Of a stretch of 64,000 nucleotides of DNA, positions 12,185 through 22,483 are shown in pieces. The first letter of the stretch is position 1, and each line of letters opens with the position of its first letter. A model generated the notes under the pieces. That model was not told where the DNA came from, made no database searches, and saw only the letters and a program-made list of their open reading frames with translations. Position numbers and translations under genes: made by a program. Origin of the DNA: Henckelia pumila. Lineage: Eukaryota > Streptophyta > Magnoliopsida > Lamiales > Gesneriaceae. The stretch lies in NCBI RefSeq assembly GCF_033568475.1, contig NC_133121.1, positions 191,482,664 to 191,546,663 of the forward strand, given 5' to 3'.

Positions 12185-12261
12185 CAACTCATAAATTATA
12201 TATTCAAAAATAATTTATATTTAAAAATTATTTATAAATATATTATAAAATGGTGTATTTC
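10961..12261 (-). other. Probable LTR remains upstream of the decayed gag, plus AT-rich spacer
   Basis: No gene is recognised. On the minus strand a TATA-like CTATAAATACTTG lies at about 11650-11662, and the stretch from there to the gag remnant would fit LTR R/U5 and leader. I could not find LTR ends or a second copy. From about 12000 the sequence is plain AT-rich DNA with the microsatellite at 12152-12183. Confidence 0.4.
12152..12183. repeat. Microsatellite (TG)n-(TA)n
   Basis: About eight TG units run into about seven TA units. Confidence 0.95.
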
Positions 12262-13259
12262 TGTAGTGAACCATTCTGGAATCACAAACTAATCAATACT
12301 TAAGCATGCAATAAATATTTTAAAGCATAATAATTAATAAAAACTACCGAAAACTAGAATGATACAACTAAAAACCACCGGTGGAATACAACCGGTACCA
12401 TCAAGTGTGGACAAATGTTATACAACCCCATCGAATACCAGTACTAAAAATCCACTAATTGAAATCTGGTACGATACAAATCCAACCTTGCTGCAAGTCA
12501 ACGATCGTTACCTCCCCGTCCGTCCAACGTAAGCCCTGCCTCGTAGAATAGGGTATCCAGAACAAAAAACTGAGGACGTGAGCTAACAACGCTCAATACA
12601 AAAGTATAAGTATACGCATGCCATGAATGCTAATGAAAATGAAAGGGTACTAGAAATCTATCACGGTAGAATACTTTTTTCTCAAACAAATGACTTCATA
12701 GTATGTTGCACGATGAGCCGTTACATCAGGAAGTATATGCTAAACATGACCTGAATCCACGTAATCCATCCACAATAACTTTATAATATCAAGGTATATG
12801 CTAAACATGATAATGCATGTAGCAATAATAACCGTGTCATAATAAATGCACATAATTCATGTCATATAAATCATGCGAACATAGAACATGCATACTCAAT
12901 TAGGATATCTCGGATAACGTCTGTACCTCTATTAATCAATTCAACCAACCTAGAAACACTGGCTCTCTAGTCCAAGCCTATAAGCAGATAATCGTCATAT
13001 AACTTATTGTCTACTAAAAGCCTCAACTAGACTAATAGCTACTCATAGAAGCTAATCAGAGTCTAGACTTAACATGCGTCCATCGTTAGGCTTTGATGCA
13101 AAGGCCTCAAAACCTAGGAACAACTTCGTTTTGATCTTGGTAGCATCTTGCTATCATCCAGCCTTCGAACCGATGCCTAAAACTGCTAGAATCTAGTTAG
13201 AAGTTGAGAGAGAGAGAGAGAAGTGAGAATGGTGTGAAGAAATGGCTTCCTAGAGCCCC

Positions 13260-13267
13260 TATTTATA
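13260..13267 (-). promoter_or_regulatory. TATA box of the solo LTR
   Basis: TATAAATA on the minus strand in the context GCCTATAAATAGG, as in the LTR fragment at 29890-29897. Confidence 0.7.
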
Positions 13268-13269
13268 GG

Positions 13270-13620
13270 CAATGATCGGACCTTCCGATCCCATGATCGA
13301 ACCTTCTGATCGGACTTCGGAGCTTCCGATCCCACTATTGAAGCTTTCGATCTCTATCCATCGAACGTGTGTCCTTGATTCGACAACACACTGCTATCGA
13401 CGTAGTTCAGACCTTTTGGAACTGGGTTTCGGAGCTTTCGATCTATCTCACATCAAGTCACCAATAATAAAGTCCATACTTTCTTATCCAAAGGCCCGTC
13501 CAAACCTTCCGATCTCGAGTTTGGAGCTTCCAAACTCACTCTCTGCCTCCGAAGTACAACGCTGCTTCCAAACTAGTTCAATGCTTCCAAACTGCTCTTC
13601 GAAGATTCCAAACTGTCCAA
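13270..13620 (-). repeat. GATC-rich short-motif array upstream of the LTR TATA box
   Basis: At least ten imperfect copies of motifs such as CTTCCGATC, GATCGGA and CTTCCAAAC lie in the U3 part of the solo LTR. Spacing is irregular. A similar array (GATCGGAGCATCCGATC type) lies upstream of the TATA box at 29620-29888. Confidence 0.7.
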
Positions 13621-13753
13621 TAACTTGAAGCCATTGGTACTATTTTCAATTGTTCCGAATCAGATTTTCAACTAATTAAACCCAACTAGGAACCCCTTAA
13701 TCATGTTTAGAAAGTTTCTTAACTTAATTTAGAAATCAGACTACTACAATTTC

Positions 13754-14386
13754 TCTATAATGATAACCATAGTAACATAATCACATATCAATAAAATTAG
13801 AACTCATAAATAATTAAAAATATATAGAGCAAAAATATATTTTAATATATTTATAAAATGTTATAAAATAAATATTTAAATTTATATATAATTAAAAGAT
13901 GCAAGTAAAAAGTCATGAAATTAGTCAGAAATGTTTAAATCAAGCACAAAAAATTTTAGCAATCAAAATCGTGTAAATAAGACAATGAGCAATATTCAAG
14001 TGTTGTTGTGTTAGTGCTCCGACATCCATACACTAATAATTTTTAAAATATATATATATTCTTTCATTCATAACATAATATTTTCATGTTGAATAATTTT
14101 TTGGAGGCATAAAATATAATTTTTTTCTTATATTGTAATAAATATAAATTCATTTTCACAATTTTATCAATAAAATAATCTTAAAAAACATTCATTTAAT
14201 TGAATTTAATAACAATATTGAACTTAAAATAATTTAAATAAAAAGTAAAATCGACTTTCTATTTTAATTATATACCAATTAAAATTTTAAAAATTATATA
14301 TCAACTTAATAATTTGTATACAAAAATAATTTTTACTCACCACAATTGAATATTAGAGTCCATTATGAGATTTTCTTAAGTGCATG
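13754..14386. other. AT-rich spacer, nothing recognised
   Basis: Very AT-rich, with no conserved reading frame on either strand. Confidence 0.7.
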
Positions 14387-14872
14387 TAGATCCGTCAATT
14401 TAAGTTAGGCTCGTCGGGTCGTTCCTCCATACCACACAATTTTAGTGGGTTGTTTTCAAAATTTTTCAACTTAAATAAAGGCGGGCCTGGAGAATAAATT
14501 TAATTTTTTATTTATTTTATAGTAATATATATTTTTTAATAAAAGTTGTAATTTTTTTTGGTATTAATTATTTTATATAAAATTTACAGATGTGAAATCA
14601 ATAATTTGAAATTTTAGTAATTAGTTTATATTAATATTTATTTATTAAATGAAATGAAATTTATAATTAATTATAATGATATTTATTTATTTTTATTTAT
14701 AATGAATCAATCGGCTGGCCGACCCGCCTAACCCACAACCACTTTGAGTTGAGTTGAGGTGAGGATTTCCAGTCCATTGAGATGGTGGACCGGTTTTTCC
14801 ACGACCCGCAAGATGATGGAATTTTTGTGGGCCGACCTGTCTTGCCATGAGTTGACCCATCTGACAACTCTA
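14387..14872. mobile_element. hAT-type non-autonomous transposon (MITE), about 486 bp
   Basis: Ends are TAGATCCGTCA on the left and TGACAACTCTA on the right, an 11-bp terminal inverted repeat with three mismatches. Flanks are AGTGCATG (14379-14386) and AGTGTATG (14873-14880), an 8-bp duplication with one mismatch, the hAT hallmark. The interior is non-coding with GGCGGGCC/GGCCGACCCGCC-like GC-rich patches. Confidence 0.75.
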
Positions 14873-14880
14873 AGTGTATG

Positions 14881-15369
14881 CAATTGGCAAGTTCATGTGA
14901 TGAAGTGAGATTCCTCACCCAATTTAAGAAAGTTGCAAGAAGAGATACTGAAGTTATCAATTTTATCACATCAACATACTCTCATAATTGAACAACTCAC
15001 TTTTGAGAAAAAAATAATAATAATAATTGAACACACTCTAATGGTCCAAGCAACGAGTGAATGTTAGAGCCCATTCACTGAGATTTCCTTGATAGTCGGA
15101 GCAAGTCTTTGTCTCCGTGCTGTCTCTCTCTCACCTTCTCCATTCTCCTTGATACAGTTTCCACTGTAAATAACAATTCTTATTCATTTATTGCTATTAT
15201 ATTATATTATTATATAATGTGACAAATCAAATTATTGATACAATTCCTCCCAAACACATACACCTACCCTAACACCCTGAAAACGCACACTGATTTACAG
15301 TGAAAAATTCCTCAACTTTGTATTTTTTTCCCTGTGATTTGGGTGTAAATCATGCATATGTAGGTGGAT
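14881..15369 (+). promoter_or_regulatory. Upstream region of the ARM-repeat gene
   Basis: Contains an AT-rich run with a TATATAA-like element near 15213-15220 and a pyrimidine-rich stretch (15114-15150) of the kind common in plant core promoters. The exact start site is not determinable. No other gene is seen here. Confidence 0.45.
15352..15363 (+). promoter_or_regulatory. Minimal upstream ORF (Met-His-Met-stop)
   Basis: ATGCATATGTAG ends 6 nt before the main ATG at 15370 and is in the same frame. If the transcript starts upstream, ribosomes meet this three-codon frame first, which could lower or condition translation of the main ORF. Confidence 0.6.
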
Positions 15370-16788
15370 ATGGTGTTTACGGGAGCAATGGTGAAGGGTG
15401 GAGGCGGCAAGGACTCAGATTCGGTAGCGCTGGACCGCCCCCTGAATCTCTGGTCTTTGATCATCGACAGTGTGCGTTGCGGCGGCGGCGGAGGTGGTAT
15501 TCAGGGGAACAGTCGGCGGAAGGAGGCGGGAGCTAAGAAGCAGCCCGGATCGGAGAAGTTGTCGGAGCTTTTGAAACAGCCGGAGTGGTGGGAGAATGAA
15601 GATGTGAGGAGGAAAGAAGACGAGCTCGGAGGGCTGAAGAGAGTAGCCAAGAACTTGCAGGTGGAGTCAATGACGGCGGCGGCGGAGGCGGCAACGGAGG
15701 TGAGACGGCTGACCAAGGACGACCCACAAGCTAGAACTACTCTGGCTCTGCTAGGAGCCATTCCGCCGCTTGTGGCGCTGCTCGACGGAGGTCAAGATCC
15801 CACTTTCAAATCTCACATCACTGCTCTTTATGCTCTACTCAACCTAGCCATTGGCAATGATGCCAACAAATCCGCCATTGTGAAAGCTGGAGCTGTCCAC
15901 AAAATGCTGAAGCTTGTTCGATTTCCGAACGAGGCTCCGAATCCGGCCATTTCGGAGGCAGTAGTCGCCAATTTTCTTGGATTGAGTGCTTTGGATTCTA
16001 ACAAACCAATCATTGGCTCTTCTGGAGCCATCCCATTTTTGGTAGAAACCCTTGAAAATCTTGACGAAAATGTCGGTTCCCTAGCCAAAACGGACTCGTT
16101 GCGAGCTTTGTATAATCTCTCAATCTTGCCTTTGAATGTGTATACTCTGCTGGAGACTGATCTGGTGCCATATCTAGTGAACAATCTCGGAGACATGGAT
16201 GTGAGTGAAATAATCCTCTCGATTCTCAGCAATGTAGTGGCAGTATCCGAGGGCCGGAAGCGAATCAGTACTATTCGAGATGCGTTACCCATCCTCGTTG
16301 ACGTCCTGAATTGGACAGATTCACCAGGGTGCCAAGAAAAGGCAACCTACGTTCTTATAGTAATGGCTCACAAGTCATATGGTGACAGACATGCCATGAT
16401 TGAAGCCGGAATCGTTTCGTCCTTGCTTGAGTTAACTCTTTTAGGTACTCCGTTGGCGCAGAAGAGAGCTTCAAGGATGTTAGAATGCTTGAGGGGGGAC
16501 AAAGGGAAGCAAGTTTCCAGTGGTGGAGGTGGAGCAGTGTCGGCTCCGCTTATTGGGACGTCGTTGTCGATGGAATCTGTTCGTCCAGATGAGTCCTCGT
16601 TTGGGGACGGGGATGAGGACGAGATGATGAGCCAAGAAAAGAAGGCGGTGAAGCAATTAGTGCAACAGAGTTTGCACAACAACATGAAAAGAATGGTGAA
16701 GAGGGCTAATTTGCCTCATGATTTTGTTCCCTCTGACCATTTAAAGTCCCTCACTTTGAGTTCCACATCAAAGAGCTTGCCATTTTGA
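15370..16788 (+). CDS. ARM-repeat superfamily protein (PUB-ARM-like without U-box)
   Basis: A single uninterrupted frame of 472 residues. An in-frame TAG at 15361 excludes a longer start; ATG 15370 is the first and ATG 15388 is possible. Residues about 1-95 are Gly-, Lys- and acid-rich, with a WSLIIDSV segment and a QPEWWENEDVRRKEDEL helix. From about 100 to 380 there are armadillo repeats: RLTKDDPQAR, LLGAIPPLVALL, ALYALLNLA, SGAIPFLVETL, ALYNLSI and VPYLVNNL, ending with the KRASRMLECLR helix typical of plant U-box/ARM proteins. No U-box (CPIS motif) is present. The tail is Ser/Gly-rich and then basic. Such proteins are protein-interaction scaffolds; the specific partner is unknown. It is the only intact host gene here. 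Confidence 0.9.
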   Translation: MVFTGAMVKGGGGKDSDSVALDRPLNLWSLIIDSVRCGGGGGGIQGNSRRKEAGAKKQPGSEKLSELLKQPEWWENEDVRRKEDELGGLKRVAKNLQVESMTAAAEAATEVRRLTKDDPQARTTLALLGAIPPLVALLDGGQDPTFKSHITALYALLNLAIGNDANKSAIVKAGAVHKMLKLVRFPNEAPNPAISEAVVANFLGLSALDSNKPIIGSSGAIPFLVETLENLDENVGSLAKTDSLRALYNLSILPLNVYTLLETDLVPYLVNNLGDMDVSEIILSILSNVVAVSEGRKRISTIRDALPILVDVLNWTDSPGCQEKATYVLIVMAHKSYGDRHAMIEAGIVSSLLELTLLGTPLAQKRASRMLECLRGDKGKQVSSGGGGAVSAPLIGTSLSMESVRPDESSFGDGDEDEMMSQEKKAVKQLVQQSLHNNMKRMVKRANLPHDFVPSDHLKSLTLSSTSKSLPF

Positions 16789-17753
16789 GAGATTTATCTT
16801 TTTTGGGGGTTAGTTTTCTTGAGGTTGTTTTTGTTAATTCTTTAGCATTTTGGGTTTAATGTTCATTTTCATGTGGCTTGTATCCAGGCAGCCAGTGTGG
16901 CCATTGTATGTGCTATTTTTGGATTTGTTTATGGATTGATGGCTGTAAATCTTAAATTAAGCCCGATACACGGTTGTTTGGGGATCCATTTGTTCGATTT
17001 TCTAAGATATAACTATTTGGAGAAAGGATGTAGAATTGGATTTTTGTAGAGGGATTCTCCAAATATGAATTTTGGTGAAATTTCAGCTCCTAGATCATGT
17101 GACGACAGCTTCCTTTTAAATGTACAGAACCTACGTAACATATGGAAAAAGATAATTTACATCGGACAAAAGTTTGAAATTTATAATCTAAAATATTACC
17201 AATTTGGTGTGCCTTTAAATTCCATCACAATTTCCGGGGAGCATATTGGAAAAACACCAAAATTAAGTTCATTCAAACAAAACAAATAAATTTGAAATAA
17301 TGAGATCGAATCACATTTCTCAATTTGAAGGCACGGTAATATACTAATATATAATGTCGAGGTTGGAGAAAAATTACATATGGTTAAAATTAGTTTATCC
17401 AAGATTTTTGGGAATTGGCTATATTTTGTGCAAAACGCCAAATTTAAGTTAAAATACCAACACTCGAAAAAAGAAGAAGAAGTTAAAATACCAATAGATG
17501 GAAACAGGGGTGGAGCCGAGATAAAAGGATACCATGTGAATGACCCATTAATCATACATCTAGCAATTTATGAACAAAATTCAACAAAAATCAGATATTA
17601 TACATATATATATATATTTATAAAAAAAACAAATTATTAAATTATTCACAACAATAAATATTCATTAATGAAATACGCATTATTGATATTTTATTATAAA
17701 AAAAATTAAGTCGATAATATATATTTGTGTTCTGACAAGTTTACATTACTGAT
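16789..17753. other. 3' UTR and AT-rich spacer
   Basis: The first 150-250 bases are T-rich and probably include the 3' UTR of the ARM gene. Beyond that no conserved gene is seen; the open frame on the minus strand at 17196-17555 is low-complexity and resembles nothing I recognise. CAGGGGTGGAGCC near 17506 resembles the end of some plant DNA transposons, but no partner end was found. The last five bases, CTGAT, are the target duplication of the next element. Confidence 0.6.
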
Positions 17754-18087
17754 TGTTATAAAAGTGTACTCCGAATTCTGAAAACTTCAATGTCAACAGC
17801 AACAGCAGCAACAATGTCAGCAATTAGTCGAGGCGAGAGAATCTCTCTATCCGCAAGACGAAATTGCCCGTTAACAGTGCTCAACGTTGGCGGCAATCGT
17901 CCTTAAGATACAACGAATAACGATCGTGATATAGTGAGGGAGAGATTTTTCAGAAATATCACGTATTTCAGCGAACGAAAATACGTTTCAACTTTTCTTT
18001 TGAGAAAGTGAGGGAGAGATTTTTCAGAAATATGATGTATACGTTATCAGATGTTTTTTGTATATCTTTTCTGTGTTATAACCACCA

Positions 18088-18095
18088 TATATATA
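18088..18095 (-). promoter_or_regulatory. TATA box, 3' LTR copy
   Basis: TATATATA on the minus strand just downstream of the hairpin array. The same box is at 23510-23517 in the 5' LTR, where it would set transcription starts near 23480. Confidence 0.6.
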
Positions 18096-18191
18096 GTCTT
18101 ATACACGAAACAACACGTTTGAAGGCGTAAGGATGCAACCCATGACAGAAAAAGCCCAGAAAGAGTCGTGACTTTTCAGTCTGCAGAAGGC

Positions 18192-18369
18192 GCGCTCGGT
18201 CGGTTATTTTTGACCGATCGAGCACCCCAACAGACTTTCTGTCTCGCTCAAATAAGGGTCGTTCGGTCAGGGTAAAATTTGGCGGACCGAGCACCCAACT
18301 TTTTTGAAGCCCATTGTCTCGCAAGGCGAGGGCTGCGCTCGGTCGGTCATTTTTTACCGCTCGGGCGCA
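18192..18369 (-). repeat. Three-unit hairpin array in the Copia 3' LTR
   Basis: Three inverted-repeat units: GCGCTCGGTCGG paired with CCGATCGAGC (18192-18223), a weaker unit (18260-18295), and GCGCTCGGTCGGT paired with ACCGCTCGGGCGC (18335-18369). Unit cores start 67 and 76 bp apart. The array lies in U3, just upstream of the TATA box. Confidence 0.85.
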
Positions 18370-18717
18370 CTAATTTTTTTTTTCTTTTATCAATTAAATT
18401 TATCCAAAAAGAATAATTGATCATAAGACCTCGTCTAGCCTCGCCGCACCGAGCCGGCCGGCCGCACGCGCGTGTATTTGTTGCATCGATTAGCGTCTTG
18501 CCCCTTTACAAAACATCCGATGCCCTAAGGGCTCAATCCCATAATCCAAAGTTGGATTATATAAGGTGAACAAAACATTGAACATGTTCCAATGTGAGAC
18601 AAACCAAAACAAGTTTTTCCTCAAATTTATTTCACCAAATTCAAACTATTTCAACACAATTCAAATAAGCCTTTCAAGCCCATTTCAATTATAATTCATT
18701 CAATAATTATTTTAACA

Positions 18718-19253
18718 ATCCCCCGCATGAATGAATTTCACGTATAGTAGCATTCTCACTAGAAAATCATTTTGAGTTATTGTTACATCAGGATAGGTAG
18801 CTTGTGGCTTTGAACCTACCATAGTAAAATACTATCGGATTTACTAGTTGCATAATGACGCGATGTCTTGAACTAGTCAACCGTTTATGTAAACCAAGTC
18901 AATAGTACTTACATAACAATACTCTAACATATTTTGTTCTCACGTTGTGTCCATTTTGGCCCTGGACCATATCTTAGATTCATAAGTGTTGCAATCAAAG
19001 CGGCCAATACTTTGCACTTATATAGGTGATCTCCTATCAAGAGTATCCTGCGTTACTCCACCTCATAGGTATGGGAATCATTAAAAAAAAAACTTAACCT
19101 CACCACATTTTGCAGGTCATTTAGACTTGGATAATTCATAAATGAGCAAGTAACAATTCCAAGCACTCAACTAATATTTATAACTTAGTTGTCCCATTGA
19201 ACCAAGGTTTTGGGATCTCCAATTCTCAAGGTTGGGTTACCGCTATAAATATT
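18718..19253 (-). other. Polypurine tract and 3' non-coding region of the Copia element
   Basis: On the minus strand, GCGGGGGAT abuts the 3' LTR (18718-18726), a good polypurine tract. The remainder up to the RNase H stop codon has no reading frame of note. Confidence 0.75.
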
Positions 19254-20640
19254 TTAATTTTTGAATTTTAAACTCATTCCTCCAAGTAGTTTGTACATTT
19301 GATCTCTATTTATACTTTTTGTAAGCGGATCCGCAAGGTTTTCCTTTGACTTCACATAGTCAACCGAAATAACCCCATTCGAGATCAATTGTCTTATGGT
19401 ATTGTGTCTCCGACGAATATGTCGAGATTTACCATTGTACATACTACTGTGTGCTCTTCCTATTGCTGACTGACTGTCACAATGAATCGTAATGGAAGAC
19501 ACCGGTTTATTCCAACATGGAATATCTTCAAGAAAGTTTCGAAGCCACTCGGCTTCTTCTCCAGCTTTATCTAGAGCAATAAACTCGGACTCCATAGTTG
19601 ACCGAGCGATACAAGTTTGTTTAGAGGATCTCCATGAAACCTCTCCTCCACCGATTGTGAACACATATCCACTCGTAAACTTGGAGTATTTCGTGTCAGA
19701 AATCCAATTTGCATCACAATATCCTTCTAGGACCGCAGGATATTTTGTATACACTATTCCATAACTCGAAGTGTATTTCAAATATCCAAGCACTCTCATT
19801 AATGCTTTCCAATGTTCCTCACTTGGATTACTTGTGAACCGACTCAGTTTGTTTATAGTATATGCAAGATCAGGACGGGTACAGTTAGATAAGTACATTA
19901 AACTTCCTATCACCCTTGCATATTCCACTTGTGAAACATATTCTCCTCTATTTTTGGCTAAATGTATACCCAATTCCATAGGTGTTCTATCCGGAGGACG
20001 ATTTGTGGCATTAAATCGTTCAAGAACCTTTTCTACATAATGAGTTTGGGATAACATAATTCCAACAGGAAGTCTAGAGACTTTAATCCCTAGAATTATA
20101 TCACACAATCCCAAATCCTTCATATCAAAATATTGTCTTAACATCTTCTTGGTTTTCACAATCAATTCATGGTTGCTACCCATGATTAACATGTCATCTA
20201 CATAAAGGCAAACAATTACATATGCATTTGTAGTAACTTTAATATAGACACATTTATCACATTCATTTATTGTGAAACCATTTGACAACATAGCACTGCC
20301 AAATTTTTGATGCCACTATTTAGGTGCTTGTTTGAGTCCATACAACGACTTGACAAGTTTACACACCTTTCCTTCTTTTCCGGGTACAATAAACCCTTCT
20401 GGTTGTTTTATATATATTTCTTCTTCCAACTCTCCATTCAAAAACGCTGTTTTAACATCCATTTGGTGTATCTCAAGATCATGCAATGCTGCAATGGCTA
20501 TGAGAACACAGATGAATGTTATTCTAGTAACCGGAGAGTAAGTATCGAAGAAATCATATCCCTCCTTTTGTCTAAAACCTTGAACCACTAGTCGAGCTTT
20601 ATATTTATCCATAGATCCATCTTCTTTGTATTTCCTTTTA
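19254..20640 (-). pseudogene. Copia reverse transcriptase and RNase H
   Basis: The C-terminal part of pol. RT begins near 20640 (YKARLVVQGF, YSPVTR, MDVKTAFLNGELEEEIY, SLYGLKQAP) and continues past one TAG at about 20312-20314 to YVDDMLI (active site intact) and LGIKV. RNase H follows: YCDANW, SWRSSKQ, STMESEF, CDSQSAI, and the ENLADPLTK block near the end (19254). The TAG stands between APK and WHQ, where the family has Gln (CAG). A TGA just upstream of 20640 replaces Trp. The catalytic motifs are otherwise present. Confidence 0.9.
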
Positions 20641-20645
20641 AGAAT

Positions 20646-21835
20646 TCACTTGGATCCCAAAGGTTTACATCCCAGAGGGAGATCAACCAAATCCCACGTA
20701 TGATTGTACATGATGGAATCTATTTCATTTTGTACGGCTTTCTTCCAAAAAGGAGCCTCAGGATTTGATAAAGCTTCTTGAAGAGTTCTTGGTTCATTAT
20801 CTAACATGTATGTTAGAAAATCAGTACCAAACGACTTTTCAACTCTTACACGCTTGCTGTGTCGTGGTTCCTCGTTGTTTTGTGAAATTTCAGTTGTGTT
20901 GTCATGAGTTCGCTTGTTCGAACTTATTTTTTTCATTTCTTTACATGGAAAGATATTTTCAAAGAATACAGCATTCCTTGACTCCATAATTGTGCCTTCA
21001 TGTACATCAGAAATCGTTGACTTATGTACAAAAAATCGATATGCACTACTATTGTATGCATAACCAATAAATATACAGTCAATCATTTTAGGCCCAATTT
21101 TTATTTGTTTTGGCTTAGGTACTTCTACTTTCGCCAAACACCTCCACACTTTGAGGTATTGGTAAGAAGGTTTACGACCATTCCATTGTTCATATGGTGT
21201 TTCGTCTTTTCCTTTGATTGGAATCCTGTTTAGAATGTGAGTTGCTGAGAGAATCGCTTCACCCCACATATTTTAGGTAAGCCATAATTTATTAACAACG
21301 CGTTCATCATTTATTTCAATGTTCGATTTTTGCGTTCTGCAACGCCATTAGATTGAGATGAGTAAGGGGCTGTCGTTTGATGAATGATGCTCGAATTTGA
21401 GCAAAATTCTTCAAAATGAGCCACATACTCTTCACCTCGATCACTTCGAATCATTTTAATCTTTGAACTTTGTTGATTTTCAATCTCAGTCTTATATTTC
21501 TTGAAAGCTTCGATTTCCTTATCTTTGCTTTTCAATAAATATACATAACAAAATCTGGTGTAATCATCAATGAATGTTAAAAAGTACTTATTTCCACCTC
21601 GTGTTTGTATCATTTTTAAATCACATACATCAGTATGTATTAATTCGAGTGGCGTAGTACTTCTCGTGATAGTATGAATTGGAGCTTTAACCATTTTTGC
21701 TTCAACACAAATCTCACACTTATGTTGGGGATTTCTTTTAAACATAGGTATTATATTTAAATTTGCAATTCTTTGCAACGTGTTGAAGTTAACATGTCCT
21801 AATCGTTCATGTCATATATCATAACTTTCAGTCAA
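20646..21835 (-). pseudogene. Copia integrase with pre-integrase domain
   Basis: The pre-integrase HERLGH motif lies just after a TGA at about 21813 that replaces Trp. Then come the CEIC half of the zinc motif and the catalytic triad: Asp in HTDVCD, Asp in SDRGEEY and Glu in [12 protein letters not shown] just after NRTLK (about 21310) and a 1-nt deletion in an A run near 21270 break the frame; the open part 20646-21269 then gives the integrase C-terminus (MWGEAILSATHILNR) and the linker to RT. Confidence 0.9.
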
Positions 21836-22483
21836 TTAAACAGAACCAATAACTTTATTCTTCGCCTCAGGGCGGATAACATTCATTACATTCAATTTAA
21901 AGAGACCACTATCTTGGTACCATTTACCAAAAAATACACCGGATTTTGTTAATACAAATTTATCAGACTCAAACACCATTCTAAAGCCTTCCTTGCTCAA
22001 GAGAGAACCCGAAACTAAGTTCTTCCGAATGTCAGGCACATTCAGTACATTCTTGAGCGTCACCTCTTTGCCCGAGGTCATTTTCAACACCACGTTTCCC
22101 ACTCCAACAACTTTAGACGTTGCGGAGTTTCCCATGAACAACTTTCGATCCCCAATGGTGACATAGGTGGAATACATATATTTATCGGCACAAATGTGGC
22201 TCGTAGAGCAGGTATCAATCCACCATCCTCTCGGATTATCCACCATATTGGTCTCACAAATAACGACACTTAAATCAATATCAGAAATTTCTAAAGGTAC
22301 ATACCTTTGTTCAACCAAGTTTGATTGATTTCGTTTCTGATTTGTGTTGTTTTTCTTTGGAATTCGGCAATCCCTTGCCATATGATTTGGTTTGCCACAG
22401 TTGTAGCAACTTCCTTGGAATTTCTTCGTTTTCCCCTTTTGCTTTCCATCATGGGGACGCTTCCTCTTTTGACTCGTACTAGA
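21836..22483 (-). pseudogene. Copia nucleocapsid knuckle and protease
   Basis: The zinc knuckle [14 protein letters not shown] (CX2CX4HX4C, near 22400-22370) is complete. The protease region follows with [12 protein letters not shown], where the usual D-S/T-G is D-T-C: the conserved Gly after the catalytic Asp-Thr is changed. The typical [12 protein letters not shown] and [12 protein letters not shown] blocks come next. A TAG at 22484-22486 separates this from gag in the same frame. Confidence 0.85.

Larger units (their letters stand above)
12262..13748 (-). mobile_element. Solo LTR with perfect 5-bp target duplication
   Basis: The sequence begins TGTAGTGAACC and ends GACTACTACA, giving TGTAGT...ACTACA ends. 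It is flanked on both sides by ATTTC (12257-12261 and 13749-13753), a perfect target duplication, with no second LTR or interior. This is the product expected from recombination between two LTRs. A TATA box on the minus strand (13260-13267) gives the orientation. Upstream of it, 13270-13620 is rich in short GATCGG/CCGATC and TTTGGAAGC-type repeats. The LTR fragment at 29508-30462 has a related layout. The parent lineage is not certain, probably Gypsy. Confidence 0.9.
17754..18717 (-). repeat. 3' LTR of the 17.7-24.1 kb Copia element
   Basis: 964 bp, TGTTATAA...TTAACA. Contains a TATA box (18088-18095, minus) and a hairpin array (18192-18369). A 27-bp segment starting AGTGAGGGAGAGATTTTTCA occurs twice (17933-17959 and 18007-18033), whereas the other LTR has only the second copy. 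The self-complementary segment CGCAAGACGAAATT lies at 17852-17865. Confidence 0.95.

Noticed and set aside
13272-13628. 118-residue open frame (+) in the solo LTR
   Set aside because: Its Ser/Pro/Leu repeats arise from the GATC-rich repeat array of the LTR; not a gene.
17196-17555. 119-residue open frame on the minus strand
   Set aside because: Low-complexity, Phe/Ser/Ile-rich translation of AT-rich spacer; no motif or family pattern, and no promoter or exon signals.
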